A program made the position numbers and the translations under genes. Below are positions 34,407-46,690 of a DNA stretch of 64,000 nt, piece after piece (positions within the stretch are counted from its first letter, which is position 1; the number at the start of each line of letters is the position of its first letter). This DNA is from Diorhabda sublineata (taxonomy: Eukaryota > Arthropoda > Insecta > Coleoptera > Chrysomelidae), in NCBI RefSeq assembly GCF_026230105.1, contig NC_079478.1, positions 22,459,653 to 22,523,652 on the forward strand, in the 5' to 3' direction. The notes beneath the pieces were generated by a model. That model was given only the letters and a program-made list of their open reading frames with translations, did not search any database and was not told where the DNA came from.

Positions 34407-36590
34407 GTCCAATCAATGACCATTTTCTGAAAGTCATTACTTTTCGACTTATTCGGAGGGAAATTGTCGGTTTTAAGGCAAAAACCACGTTTTTAGATTG
34501 TTAGACAAACGGAGTTATTGCTTGTTCAAAGTTGATCGGTATTTTTGAATGGAAAGTTTTTACGTACAATAATCGAAAATCAATGCATTTCTCGTCCAAA
34601 ACTTTTTTAAAGTCCCTCAAAAAACTTTTATTTTTATTTTTTTAAAAAGTTTCTAGCATTAAAACTAAGCAAATTATGAAGAAAATAATGTCGATTTCTA
34701 TTTTTTCGTTACAAAAAAATACTGACAATCTTAACCTCTCTTCCACCCCATTTAAAAAAATCATTGCCACTTCACTATTCGTTTTATTCATGTCCTAATA
34801 ATACGTTCTGAGCGTTTGACCAGGTCAAAGTTATTTTTGAAAAAAATTGAGGAAATTATTTTCCCAATTTAACAAAAAATCGTATTTTCTTCAAAATAAC
34901 TTGAAAACTATTAATAGTACGCAAAATTTTGTAGAGTAGAAAATAGATAGATACATTTTCATTAAGTCTTTATCAAAATATATATTAAAAAATCAAATTT
35001 TGAAACAGAAGAGACCTGAAATCAAGAACATTTAGAAACAACAAATATATCACAAGATCTAAGAAATAAGAAATTAAAGAAATTTATATTGATGAACACA
35101 CATACTGGCTATATTTGAGGCCTAGTTGAACTTTCAATTATATAAAGTATACGGAGCAACATTTCAATGAGCACACAAGATATACTTGTGATTTTGACCT
35201 GTAAAGCAGCAGCCGAAGAAGAAATTTATTTCTTGTAACTAGGCTAATGCGATATATTCTTTTAAACCATTGGAAATATATCACCCGGATTGCTCAGAAT
35301 TAAAAATATTCGCTCATTGCTTCACCAGTTGTGATTCGACTTTAGTGTTATTTAATAAAGGAAATAAAAAGTTTATTAAGCTTTAAAAAACGACAAGACT
35401 AACAAGATAAACACCAAATTTTCAACAGCCGCAGTGATTGATGATTGATGATATTATAGAAGCTGATCAGTATTGCACTATAATGTTGTATGGCTAATCA
35501 AAAGATATGCAATCAAGTAAAATGGAAAAAATTAGTAATTTTTCTGAATATCTTGAAAAAATGAGTCATTTATAAAAGCTACTACCAGAAAAAGTGTTTT
35601 CAAATTAGCCTCCATCGTGCTATCAGTTGGGCCTTGAACGGGCATATAAAGGGTGTTTACTTACAAACTCAATTGGGAAATAAAAATATTGGCCCAATTG
35701 ATTGGGGGTGGATAAATATTGCAGCCAATAAAATCTTCGGACCAACCTGCACCTGAAGAATTACTCCGAATGATGTTTTGTAGCTGCAAAAAAGGGTACC
35801 TTGTAGCGTGTGGTTTCCGCAGGATTGGATTATTCTGCAGTTCAGCTTGCATGAAGTTCAATAGAAACAACCGCGTCAACGCAGTCTCCATTATGGACCA
35901 AGAAGACGAGATACAAGACGAAGATGAGATGGAAATAAAAAGACTTTAAGAGGAAGACGAGAGTAGCGAGGAAAATTAATTTTTGTATTTATTTTTTGTA
36001 ATAATGAAAATTTCTTAAGCAGGGGTGCTTTCCATCCTTAAAAAATGAAAAGCAACTCCGAATACAGAGGTAATTTTGAAGTAGAGAATAAGTTGAGCCT
36101 AAATTTAAATTTTCAAGAATTGGGTTTTCAGGTTACTTAATAGCAATTTCCATGTATTTTCATATATAGTTTTATGGTGGTTTTTAGTTCAAGCTGTATA
36201 GAGGGTATACAGAAACTAAATCCAAATTTTTATGCAATTAGAGGCTGTTTAATCAGTTAGATAACTGTTTAATGAGATGTTAATCATTATTTTCTAATAT
36301 ATCTGTCACAAGGGGTGGTTGTTAAGGGCCGAAACTGAATGAATGATAAATTATAAAAATTGGCATTGACTTTTATTTATCTGATACAAATATGATTTAA
36401 ATTGATTACATGCTCCAATCTAAATTAGAATTTTTTTCCAGTATAGGGGTGGTTTTTACCTCTAAAAATGCAACCGTCGGCTTAGTGCAGATTTTGAAAC
36501 AGAAGGGGAAGTTGAACCTAAATCCAAATTTTCATACAAATGTATGAGATAAATATACACTTTACACTTTTTTGTCGTCATTGATTGGAC
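34407..36590 (+). mobile_element. DNA transposon with short terminal inverted repeats
   Basis: TAGTCCAATCAATGAC (34405-34420) is the exact reverse complement of GTCATTGATTGGACTA (36577-36592). The outermost TA on each side may be the target duplication. The 2.2-kb interior holds AT-rich sequence and, at 35260-35975, a decayed protein of the type often found in arthropod repeats. The superfamily is not assigned. Confidence 0.6.
35260..35975 (+). pseudogene. Decayed transposon protein with CXC-like Cys-rich tail
   Basis: Broken frames give HPDCSELKIFAHCFTSCDST, then LVLFNKGNKKFIKL, LGLERAYKGCLL and, in the 76-codon frame 35719-35949, SSDQPAPEELLRMMFCSCKK followed by CGFRRIGLFCSSAC and an acidic tail. 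I recognise the pattern FAHAFTGCDTT...LFxKGKK...PPAPEELLxxIFCxCKKGCxxxCGCRKxGLxCSxxC from repetitive arthropod proteins with a tesmin/TSO1-like CXC motif. Here several of the motif cysteines are lost (for example Y after KKG). Function in the element is unknown. Confidence 0.55.
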
Positions 36591-36732
36591 TAATATACTA
36601 ATTCTTCAATTTCTTATTTTTTAGACCTTTTGATATGTTTATGCTTCTAAATGTTCTGGATTTTAGGATTTTAGAATTAGTTTCTCTCATAATCATAATA
36701 TAGATAAAAATTTGACGTTTAGAGTTCTTTCT

Positions 36733-36781
36733 CCAAAAATATTTAAATAAAGACTAAAAGAAGTCGAAACGTCAAATTTGG
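36733..36781 (+). ncRNA. Degenerate hammerhead-like motif
   Basis: CCAAA...TTT (36733-36744) pairs with AAATTTGG at the other end. GACT-AAAAGA-AGTC forms helix II, followed by GAAAC and the GTC triplet. Box 1 reads AAATAAA in place of CUGANGA, so catalysis is not expected. It is the best folded of the three GTCGAAACGTCAAAT motifs. Confidence 0.4.
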
Positions 36782-36799
36782 ATAACTTATCAAACATAA

Positions 36800-37848
36800 G
36801 TTGCTGATCCATGTTTATGTATGAGATCAGACGGGCTCAAAATCCGTGTTTCTTTTTTCGTTCGGCAACGAAACTGTGCAATGTTGAAAACTGCGCAGAA
36901 AATCTCTCCGATTTGGGGGACCGTATAAAAATTTGGTATTTGAAATAAACTGGTTCATTTCCTAAGTCGTAAAATCTATTGTATAGCTAGTCTAAATGCC
37001 ACTTTTTGGATGATTCTACCTTAATATTAATTTTCACATCTTTTAACAAGTTTGACGGTTATTTGTGCATGTTTTATTGAGAAATAATTTGTTGAAAACG
37101 TAGAAAAACAAACTTTACATGTGTATTTTCAATCCAAATGAGTCACATATTATATGAATACATGATATAATTTGAAAATTTCAAATTCTATATAACCTAT
37201 ATATATTTAAGTGCACAGTATCACAAACCACAGTATTATACAATATTTGTTTTGTTACAGGATATATTTCAACTACACACACCTGCAGGTGGAGGTTACG
37301 GTAGAAATGAACCGTCAGAGATTCAAGAGGACACCGTTTCCCAAGAGACATCCCCATATAAAGTGACGTTTGTAGAACGTGGCAGCCTTTTCCATTACAG
37401 ACAAACGCAAGAGAGCGTATAAATTCAGTTTCCACGTGTGAGGCTGGTTAATTTTCCAAGATCTCGCTAACAATTTTGAAACGTATCTTGTTACAGTCGT
37501 ACAAGTAAAATTTATATTAGTTCTCACTACTTTGTTTTTATTCCGGTTTTATAGGAATTTTCAGGAAGTTTGTGAATAAAAGTAGTTTACTCCCGGATGA
37601 TGATGTTTTGAGTTTCATGTAGGTAGAACTATTCTTATTTTATGAATGAATACTAAGTAGATAAATTACAGTGTCTTTAAACGACATTAATTATATCAAT
37701 TTAATATTATTATATGCTTATCTTTGGAATGATTGAAATCATATGAACTAAAAAACTTAGTATATGCAAAAAATACTTAGTATTTGCATAGTACAAAGTT
37801 TTTGTCAGTTATCACATTATTTTGATTTAAACTTTTGTTTTCAATAAC
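36800..37848. other. No gene seen
   Basis: Overlapping short minus-strand frames at 37181-37527 show no recognised domain. Confidence 0.4.
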
Positions 37849-37850
37849 TA

Positions 37851-38236
37851 TGAGGGCTTTAATTCAAGTTTTGAAATGTGGCATTTGATATGAATATGTC
37901 AAATTTGACATTGTTATCATAATGGTCGACATTTTAAATGGTGAACGTAGTAAGAACGATTTTTGGTGATGAAGCACTATCTCGAGTCCCCGTGTTTCTT
38001 TGGTTTTCCGAGATAAGTCATGGTCCCACTTCGCAACAGTATGAATTTCGTGAAAGTCGTCCTTAATCGGCTGTTGTGCGTTAAGTGATATTGCAAGATC
38101 TTCATGTGACATACCGTGAGACTGAAGCATACTTGGGCAGCAGTTCTACTCGCAAACATTCAGTATTGCATATATATTTAGCTGTCAAAAAGATTTCTCC
38201 ACGTTGGATACCGCATAATTTGACAATCGTTGATAT
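37851..38236 (+). mobile_element. 5' part of a mariner (family of 2347-4184)
   Basis: The 5' tip TGAGGGCTTTAATTCAAGTT follows TA at 37849-37850. Transposase pieces in broken frames are FGDEALSRVPVFLWFSE-like text, HVTYRETEAYLGSSSTRKHS (38104-38165, in the open frame 38085-38273) and SPRWIPHNLTI. Helix-turn-helix half only. The homology stops near 38236, where Penelope sequence begins. The rest of the element is lost or displaced. Confidence 0.75.
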
Positions 38237-39120
38237 AAATATTCCATTCTTTTTCCGATATGTAGATGATTGAATTACTGTTGTACCAAGGAATCAAATT
38301 AAAAACATAAGTAAAATCTTCAATACTTATCATGAAAAACTTCAATTCACAATCGAGGTTGAGTAAAATAATAAAATCAATTTTCTTGATGTCACATTAT
38401 ATAAAATTAACAATAACACAAGAACAGAATGGTATACGAAACCAACTTGGTCCTCAAGATATTTAAACTTCAATTCGTGTCATTCTATGTCACAAAAAAA
38501 GATCAGTGATAATAAGATCCTGAATTTAGATGCTTAGCTATTTAAAAAGCAAAAGCTGCATTGAAAGAAAATAATTATCCGGAATAACTGATAACATAAG
38601 AAAAGAATGTACAGATACTACAATCAAATCAAAAACAGAAACGAAAAATCGAAAAATAAAATATTTTTCCTTACCATATGTACAAGGACATTCTCAACAA
38701 TTATCGAATTATTTCAATAAATATGATATTAGTATAAGTCATAAAGGACATAATACATTATCCAAATATTTCACTAAATTAAAATCTAAAACACCAAAAA
38801 TCAAAAGAAGTATTATATATCAAGTGCCTTGTACTAATTGTGACGCTCTCTACATAGGGCAAACATCTCAGTGTTTAGAAAATAGAGGTCATCAATACGA
38901 TAAAAAAATAGAACTACATTAACGAACCATGAAATGTCAAAAAAGTCTAAATTCAATATAAGGATTCAAAAATTCTTGAAACGGAATCTAATACACGAAA
39001 AAGGTAATTTTTAGAAATGGTTCACATTCATAAGAACGAAAAAGCTATATATGATAAAAAAGATCTAAATAATTTAAGTAAATTTTATAGTTCTATTTTG
39101 TAAATTCCAATAAAACTACA
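38237..39120 (+). pseudogene. Penelope-like element, 5'-truncated
   Basis: Broken frames give FFFRYVDD (RT catalytic motif), NNKINFLDVTLYKI, TEWYTKPTWSSRYLNFNS and FLPYVQGHSQQLSNYF. The GIY-YIG nuclease domain follows: SIIYQVPCTNCDALYIGQTS, QCLENR and a conserved His. This order, RT followed by GIY-YIG, is diagnostic of Penelope-like elements. Multiple stops. It is inserted into, or joined to, the mariner at 37851-38236. It differs in sequence from the copy at 62386-62811. Confidence 0.8.
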
Positions 39121-39344
39121 AATAATTTAATAGATTACTGCTATATAATTGAGATGTAGAGCCAAGGAAAAATTTATTTTTCTTATTAGAACAAAGTTCT
39201 AAGTATATTTTATCCTTATTTTGATATTCATGATGAAGGTGATCTATAAATCAATATAAATAAGCAAATTGTCATTGTCAATATCATATTTTGATAAAGA
39301 AAAGTTGTCAAAATTGATCTTTCTTTTAAAAATTATCAAACAAA

Positions 39345-39348
<4 letters not shown>

Positions 39349-39408
<60 letters not shown>
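39349..39408. repeat. (TA)n microsatellite
   Basis: Sixty bases of uninterrupted TA, left boundary of the transposon at 39409-40840. Confidence 0.98.
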
Positions 39409-39412
<4 letters not shown>

Positions 39413-40837
39413 ATATATATGAAATGTGAAAATAATGTAAAAAAACTCATATGTTTTTATTCGATTTTCATTTGTTTTCAAGTTATGGAGTAATTACAAA
39501 TGTTCATCTAGCTTTCCACTCGTATCTGAATTTTAACATTATCGAAGTATGCCATGTTCGAGGCTCAAAGGAATTCTAGATAATTCTAACGTTTTGATGA
39601 ACTGACAGTGAACAGTAACTCAACGTTTAATTTCGAATTTATGTGATTGTTAGTGTTGCAAAATGCCAGATACTTATTCAAATTTAGAATATGCAAATAT
39701 GGTGTTTGTTTATGGTTTCTGTAATGAGAATGCTATAGCTGCTGCTGAAGAATATCGTCCACATTTTCCACACCAAAGATATCCTGATAAAAACGTATTT
39801 ATTAGTTTTTAACAAATTTGGTATGACTGGTAAGCTTCCCTGTGCTAATATATCATTTGAACGCGCTACTCAACAAGGTTTGGTAGAAGTAAAAAATATT
39901 CTGCATCTAGTAGAAGAAGATGCAACTACTAGCTCACGGAAAAATTCCACTCAATTGGGAATTTCACACTCCACGAACAAGGCTTATATACGTATAGAGA
40001 GTACAGCACCTACAACCAAAGGATTACGCTAACCGTATGAAGTTTTGTCGGTATTGTATCGAGTATAATCTATACGGATAAAGCTACATTTACCCGTCAT
40101 GGTATTAATAATACTCGTAACTATCATGTATGGTCGGAGGAAAATCCCCACGCAACAGTCGAGAGCAATTTTCAACATCGGTTTTCTGTAAACGTGTGGT
40201 GTGGTATGGTCGACAGTTATTTAATTGGCCCTTCCATTTTGAAGAAACGTCTCATATGAGACAACTACCTAAATTTTTTACAAAATGAATTACAAGGCCT
40301 ACTAGAGGATGTTCCTGTAAATATTAGAATGCAGATGTACTATCAACACGATGGAGCTCCTGCACATGTCGCTCGACAGGTCAAGCAACATTTGGACGAA
40401 CGTTATCCAGGGCGCTGGATTGGTCGTGGAGGTCCCATTAATTGGCCTGCAAGATCTCCAGCCACCACTAGATTTTTGTTTATGGGGCTGGATGAGAAAT
40501 GAAGTCTACAAAATAAAAGTGGACACACGGGATCCACTAATTAGACGAATTGAGAATATTTCAGCCCATATTAAAGAAGAAAGAAATGAATCAATTGGGG
40601 GAGCAACAAACGCTCTTCGTAGACGAAGCAGAAAATGATTAGAAGTCAATGGCTCTATTTTTCAACAATTATTGAAAGAACGCTATGATTAAGAACATTT
40701 TCAGGTGATAATTTGTTTATTTGTTAATATGCTATAACTTAAAAACAGATGAAAATCGGATAAAACCATATGAGTTTTTTTAAATAATTTTCACGTGTAT
40801 AATACACTCCTAGAGTGTGTGCTTCTGCCGATTCACC

Positions 40838-40840
<3 letters not shown>
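39409..40840 (+). mobile_element. Tc1/mariner-superfamily element between two TA tracts
   Basis: Left arm 39420-39487 (AAAAAAACTCATATG then TTTTTATTCGATTTTCAT) and right arm about 40730-40797 (ATGAAAATCGGATAAAACCA, TATGAGTTTTTTTAAA) are inverted repeats of about 65 bp. The right end runs on to a terminus, CAGGGTGAATCGGCAGAAGC read inward from the TA tract. The left end lacks these outer 45 or so bases and meets the TA tract directly. Coding is broken. Confidence 0.75.
39663..40690 (+). pseudogene. DDE transposase with DUF4817-type N-terminus
   Basis: The start MPDTYSNLEYANMVFVYGFC, NAIAAAEEYRPHFPHQRYPD fits the helix-turn-helix DUF4817 domain. After a stop the catalytic part continues with IIYTDKATFTRHG (first Asp), RNYHVWSEENPHATVE, NVWCGMVDSYLIGPSIL, YYQHDGAPAHVARQVK (second Asp) and YPGRWIGRGGPINWPARSP. 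A frameshift follows, then PPLDFCLWGWMRNEVY (third Asp) in the frame 40351-40638, and LEVNGSIFQQLL at the end. At least four disabling changes. It is a relative of the intact gene at 56025-57104. Confidence 0.85.

Positions 40841-40890
<50 letters not shown>
40841..40890. repeat. (TA)n microsatellite
   Basis: Fifty bases of TA, right boundary of the preceding transposon. Confidence 0.98.
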
Positions 40891-40892
<2 letters not shown>

Positions 40893-40903
40893 AAATTAAA
40901 CAA

Positions 40904-41269
40904 TAATAGACTGTATGGGTCACTGTTCCATTAGAGCAACGATGTACCAGCAATTTTGCATGGTACATCAACATTTGTTTGCCAACATTCTAAAGAATCA
41001 GGCAAACCAATCGCATAAAATTCTCTGCGAAAATTAGTTGTCCCACATTAGTTCAAACAAAAACGTTGTTTAACAGTCAAAACATCGATATTATGGGGTC
41101 ATCCGCCGTACATTCCTTGTTTAGCACCCACTGATTTCTCATTATTCCCTCAGATCAAAATAAATTGCGAGTTCAATGTTTTTCTATAACCGAAAAGTGA
41201 ATAATTTGAAGCCATATCCAAATATAAATATTTGTTTTTATTTGTCTCAAAACTTAAGTAGTAACCCTG
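40904..41269 (+). mobile_element. 3' part of a mariner (family of 2347-4184)
   Basis: The plus strand reads ILWGHPPYIPCLAPTDFSLF (third catalytic Asp region) and PQIKINCEFNVF. The 3' tip AACTTAAGTAGTAACCCTG is followed by TA (41270-41271). It could be the displaced 3' half of the mariner whose 5' half is at 37851-38236, since everything between would then be later insertions. This is inference. Confidence 0.7.
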
Positions 41270-41477
41270 TAACATTATAATCGCTTTCTCGAAAGCATTA
41301 GTTTGCCTACTGTATTATAATGATTGATAGGATAATTATTATTGGGTAATTTGTTTTGAATTGTTGATTGTTTGTTTAAATACTGTTTGTCATACTATTC
41401 GTATTTATACCATGTGGTGATCAATTTTGATGCAAACAATAACAATATTTTCAAGTATTCTATTACAAATCAAATAA

Positions 41478-41700
41478 ATATTATTACCTCAAAATTGGCT
41501 CCTTTGGATTCGATACAAGGTTGCCAAAGTTTAATCCAATTTTCCGTATATTTCTTGTAAGTCTCGATTGGGATCACGTCCAGTACTTGGAACGAGATAT
41601 TTCTCATAGCTTCAATTGAGTCACGGCTTGCTTGCTAAATCGGATTTTTGAGTTATGAACAAAGGAAGAAGTCACAGGGAGCCAAATCTGACGAATACAG
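41478..41700 (-). pseudogene. Mariner transposase C-terminus
   Basis: The minus strand reads YSSDLAPCDFFLC (third Asp region), then ASRDSIEAMRNISFQVLDVI, PIETYKKYTENWIKLWQPCI, ESKGANFE. This is the C-terminus of a mariner family also present at 48690-49260 and 61040-61960. The remainder of the gene is missing. Confidence 0.7.
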
Positions 41701-41709
41701 TAATTGAGC

Positions 41710-42590
41710 AATTATTAACGGATGAGACAGGAAAAACCCCAAATCTCATTGAAAGATTAGAAGGAGACAGAAAAGAATAGAAACCTTGGGTACAAAATGA
41801 AACAGGACAACTGCAAAATAGCAGCATCCAATGGTCTGCATACATATCTTTACTGCATTGAGAACTTTTATTTTTAGTATAGAGGTGATATGCTATTTTG
41901 ATGACGAAATGGCAAAGATGTACGATTTGAATATATCCTCACAAAGAAGTGAATTTACCACAATATCTGATGATTCGAAAGCATACATATTTCAGGTGAA
42001 CATTGCGCGGAGACGAATGCAAATATCTGCTACTGAATTTGCGGATGCAAATGATGTTTTCAATCAAATTTGGTAACGTTTGTCTATAGCTTTGTGTTGA
42101 ACTCGAGGAGCGTTCTGTTTGTATTTTGTTCCGAGAATTTCCGAGTTGAGCTCATCCACCTGAAGTAAACAAAACAAGTGAATTTTGAGGTTAGAGTGTA
42201 AATACTTGCACAATGGAATAATAAATCATTCTTGTTATTGGCAGTTGATATGTAGTTTAACGTAAAATGATTACGTTGGAAGACTTGCCATGTAGTTTAG
42301 GAAGAGTGTTGGATTTTAGAAAGTTATGAAGCATTTGTGTTCATCACAAGATTTAAAGTCTACATCGTCGTCTACTTCAATTACGTATATACGATAAATT
42401 ATGTAGCAAGTTTATTTAAGAATGCTAAATTTAGGGAAAAGTAGGAATACAAATTATTTCTGCTTTTCATACTTCAGGGGCGGAATAGAATGGGATATTG
42501 AGAAATGGAGAATATTCGATTCTGCATATACGAGGATATATTGAGAAATTCTTAGCCTACTATAGAACCAAACAAAATTTCAAAGTCAAA
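41710..42590. other. No gene seen
   Basis: An 81-codon frame at 41831-42076 is not recognised. Otherwise featureless. Confidence 0.4.
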
Positions 42591-42591
42591 A

Positions 42592-43470
42592 TATTTTATT
42601 ACTCATCATATTCTCCTCTTAATTGTATACATTTATTACAACGAACCTGCAACGTTTTTTCTTGCTCTGCAAACCAGGTCTGCACAAGTTTTATTACCTC
42701 TTCGTTGGAAGAGAATTTTCGACCTTTTAAACTTTTTTTCAGTTGAGAAAAGAGATGACAGTCTCTTTAATTTTTCCCCGTAGAGTTATCAGTAATGTCG
42801 AATAGTAATCAACAGTTATTATTCTATCCTTATCCAAAAAATCAATCATGATTACTCCATGGCAATCCCAAAAAACTAAAGCAAGAACTTTTCCAGCAGA
42901 TTTTTGGACACGAAACTTCTTGGAGAACCAGAGTGTCGCAATTGCATCGATTTTTGTTTTGATTCTGGATCGTAGAAATGTACCCAAGTCTCATCCACAG
43001 TAACAATTCGGCTTAAAAAGTCTACATCCTTTTCAAATCGAACACAGATCGAACGCGATACTTCTTCCCCTGCACGCTTTTGGTCAACATTCAACGCGTT
43101 CGTATGAAATATTCAGTGCTTCAGATATCCGTTTTAGCCCAATTCGACGGTCTGATAAAATCATGTCATGAACTATACCGATATTTTCGGGGACTGACAC
43201 AGAAACTGGCCTTCCCGATCGGTCATCGACTTCAATGGTAAATTTACCTCTTTTGAAGCTTGCAGTCCAAATTTTCATCGTCGCATAGGAAGGACATTGA
43301 TCACCAAGGGTATTAAGCATATCTTTGTAAATCTGCTTACCTGTTAACCCTTTTAACTACAGATACTTGATGATGGTTCGATACTCCTTTTTCTTTTAGT
43401 TTATCGCGTAACTCTGGTTTACATTTTTGACGTCAAACTTTTCAATGACACTTCTAATAAGTTATTATTC
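42592..43470 (-). pseudogene. Mariner transposase, frameshifted and partly deleted
   Basis: In order on the minus strand are KKEYRTIIKYL (from about 43400), GKQIYKDMLNTLGDQCPSY, IWTASFKRGKFTIEVDDRSG, RPVSVSVPENIGIVHDMILS, RISEALNISYERV, NVDQKRAGEEVSRSICVRFE, IVTVDETWVHFYDPESKQKS (first Asp), KFRVQKSAGKVLALVFWDCH and DYYSTLLITLRGKIKE. The sequence then jumps to KKSLKGRKFSSNEEVIKLVQ and LQVRCNKCIQLRGEYDE at the C-terminus. The second Asp and the SPDLAPSD motif are deleted (about 150-200 bp). Ends not found. Confidence 0.85.
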
Positions 43471-43479
43471 GTTGCTATA

Positions 43480-45739
43480 TTTTGTTTATGCATGGAACTG
43501 TTCTAGATAACTATATATCAATATATCCTCGTAAAAATTGAGCTGCTGGAGCAATTTGTGAAAGCTATGATTAAATGATGGTATATTTGATAATTTCCGA
43601 ATGTGACTACATGTTGAATATCCAAAAATGAATTTAACACTGTATATGACGCTTGATGTTTATCTGTTCAAATAGTAAAAATTGTTCTTGAACATTGGAC
43701 AGTGCACAATGGAATATGAACAATCGAAAATCGACTTCAATCACACTAACAAATGCAAACTAGATGAAAATTGTGTGAAAAATTATTCCAATGGGCATAA
43801 TTCGAAGACACCAACATGTCTGTTAGTATACGATATCTTCAAGAGAAAAACCGGAGATTGCATAATAGAAATAAAAATAATTAATTCTTAATTATGGTTA
43901 TTAATGAATACAAGAGATTAAAATTCCTCGAAATACTGCACCCGGTGTAGAGGAATGATTAATTCATTTCGCTCCAAAAATTTCTCAATCTTTATTTATT
44001 CTATTCTCTTCCTTGAACTACATATCCCATGTCTCAATCCAGACCTTTTCAGTATCCCACTTCCACCATCGTATTTCTTTTTTTTGTTTTATGATGAAAG
44101 TAAGAAATAGTTTTTTCTATATGATTCCAAGTTCTCTTATTAATTTATTTTTTCTGTCTATGTCTATTGCGTAGAAAAAGGCAACATTATTCAATTTGTT
44201 TGTTCACTTAGTATTTAGAAATCAATTACATCTGAGTAATTCAGTATACTGGACAAAAGTCCGGCAAAAGATTCAGTTAAAGATAAAGATGTAGCTGAAA
44301 CTTATATATACCAAGTAAAAATTTGATTGTTTTAGAAGTCACCTGTATGAAACAAATTATTAGTTAGGAAGTTTATTCCCTTAGAAAGCGGCACAGCAGC
44401 TACTTAATCTACTTTCAGCAACTTCACTTTAGTCCTTCTCCCTACTAGAACTACTAATTCACATTTTACGTGCGGCTAAAAACATTTTAGCACTTACAAG
44501 AAGAAAAGTCAACAATGGGGCAAATAAGATTTCAAGGAACATACAAACCTGCTTAGCAAACATAATTCAACCACACCAAATAACGTATACAGGGCTACAG
44601 AGTGAAGTTGTAAGCAACTCATTTCATCTCTGTCAAGTATAAATTACTTAAAGTAGTATTTTTACTTTATTCTGATTTTGTAGATAAAACATCATAAGTT
44701 ATACAAACGTTTCACCAATTATTTCCTTTCTTAACGAAGTAATCAAAATAGGTATTGTGTTTGGAGATGATTCCATTTTTTGATTCAAATATTTTTCCCA
44801 CGGGATGAGAAATAGTCACTTGTGACTAATTACGAAGTACAATGTCGACGACGAAGAAATTACTTTTTGTTTTATAAACTACACATTTGTGCATCTTTAC
44901 GTTGACCTAGAATAAAAAAAAATTTTCATTGCAAAATGCAATGCTGAACTATTCCCAATTCGCGGGTTTTTGCACCCCGCCAGCGCTAAAAATTGTGTCT
45001 TTGAACACATAGTTCATTAAATGAGATATTGAAAACACTTCTCGGGTATTATTTGCAAATCGACTGTCAGTGTGTGTTAGTTGTTTAATATGGTTTGTCG
45101 ATATCGATTAAGTCAATAAAAGAAGAAATATCTCACTTCTCCCAAAAATATTCTTATCGCATTGAAACATATCCCAACACATTGGCTCAACCTCTAGTGA
45201 GACCTCCCAACCAGCGAAGGCTTAAAAAACATCTAATATATAATAGTGTTATAATGCTGTGTTGAGTGGTTATACCTCAATCAAATGATTTTTTAAGTGA
45301 AGAGAAATTGTCACTAGCTGATTCTCCTACAAAACAGTTTTTATTGCTTTAAAACATTTGCTCATTGAAAAATTTCACAAACTGCAAATAAAAAGGGGGT
45401 AAAAAAATTGAAAGCCCCATAGTTTCATTCCTAAAGAGTTAAAGTTTATTTTAAATACAAAATAATAATAATAATATCAATATAAGTCGCCAAAAAAGCA
45501 CTTTGACTTCACTGTTGCTTAACGGCATCATTGGGCGGGCAACTACTTTTCATAAATGTTATCTGGTACATATAAAAATTATATTCTCCTTATTATTTCT
45601 TTCGCTATCTTGGAAAAAGTTATATAATAATTACATCAATCAAGACATAATTCTAACGACGTTCGTTTTCTACAATTACAAAGTATTTGAAGGAAATTAA
45701 ATAACTGCTTTTTTCAAGATTAGTTTTTCTCTTCAGGAC
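43480..45739. other. No gene seen
   Basis: A 69-codon frame at 43682-43891 (Cys- and Lys-rich) is unrecognised. No structural RNA or repeat recognised. Confidence 0.4.
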
Positions 45740-46690
45740 GAACTAATCATTCTTCTAGAATCAGTAGAATCTGACAATGTGTCGATATTTATGTGGAGTT
45801 GTTTGAGCCCCTACAGTTTTATCTCGTGAAGAAAGCGAAAACGGTGATATATATTATATAACAGGTTATCAACTACCAACCTACATTAGTTTTGTAGAGG
45901 TACCAGGATTGAAAATCACTAAAGGCAAGATGTTGATACTGAATCAGAAGTGTTAGATAAAGATCCTACTGATGATGAGTTACACGTTTAGAGGCTAAAA
46001 AAAAAATGATAGAAATCTTTGTGCAGATTTTATAAAAGGATATTTTAATCATAAAAACAGTTGCCAAATTTTTTAAAATTTAAAGTTGCCGCTGTTGATG
46101 TTTTTGAGCAGTTATTTATAAAAGAAATCTGGAACTCAAATGTTTCGTTGGTATTTTAATTGTTAGTGGATATAATGATATTCCATCAAATCGTAGCCAC
46201 TGAGATCAATATACAGATCTACACAATGAGCTTATCAGCAATGGTATGAGGCGAAATAGATTTACCACTATTCTGCAACATATGTGCCGACAATGCTCAA
46301 TTGGATAATAATACTGATAAAGTCCCGAAGTTGAGAAGGCTTTGAAAAATATATTTATATTTAATAAACTTCGTCCCAGCATCTGATAACAGTTATGATG
46401 TACCATTGGATTCTATGCGTTAAATTAAAGGGATTTCGTTAGTAAATTCATATATCTCGAATTAATGGTTTTTGTAAAAACTTGAAAAAACTGAAATCTT
46501 CATGGTTTTCAATTGTCGGTTATGTGGAGCGACCAAAAAAGCTAACGCTTAAACGTCAAGCCGTTTCCATTGTTTGTTTTTGTTTTTATATGATAATGTT
46601 TTTTTAGTCCCATATACATATCGATTCAGCTCGTCGTGGAGGACCCTGTATTTCGGCAGACATCCAATGAAACAATTTATTCGTGGTACT
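45740..46690 (+). pseudogene. piggyBac transposase fragment
   Basis: An acidic N-terminal stretch (DVDTESEVLDKDPTDDEL) is followed by VDVFEQLFIKEIWNSN and GILIVSGYNDIPSNRSH, a stop, DQYTDLHNELISNGMRRNRF and TTILQHM. A frameshift leads into CADNAQLDNNTDKVPKLRRL, and YFGRHPMKQFIRG lies at 46649-46687. These match piggyBac transposases (SGYNKLPSKSDYW...MRRNRFEEI...LHFADN..LD..DK..K.RPL...YGRH..KQFIRGKP). About 190 bp near 46435-46620 is foreign to the gene. It ends at the palindrome at 46689, next to a mariner. Confidence 0.7.

Noticed and set aside
43500..43560. TATATCCTCGTAAAAATTGA, resembling a mariner 5' tip near the mariner at 42592-43470
   Set aside because: No matching inverted copy was found at the other end, so it is not assigned as a terminal repeat.
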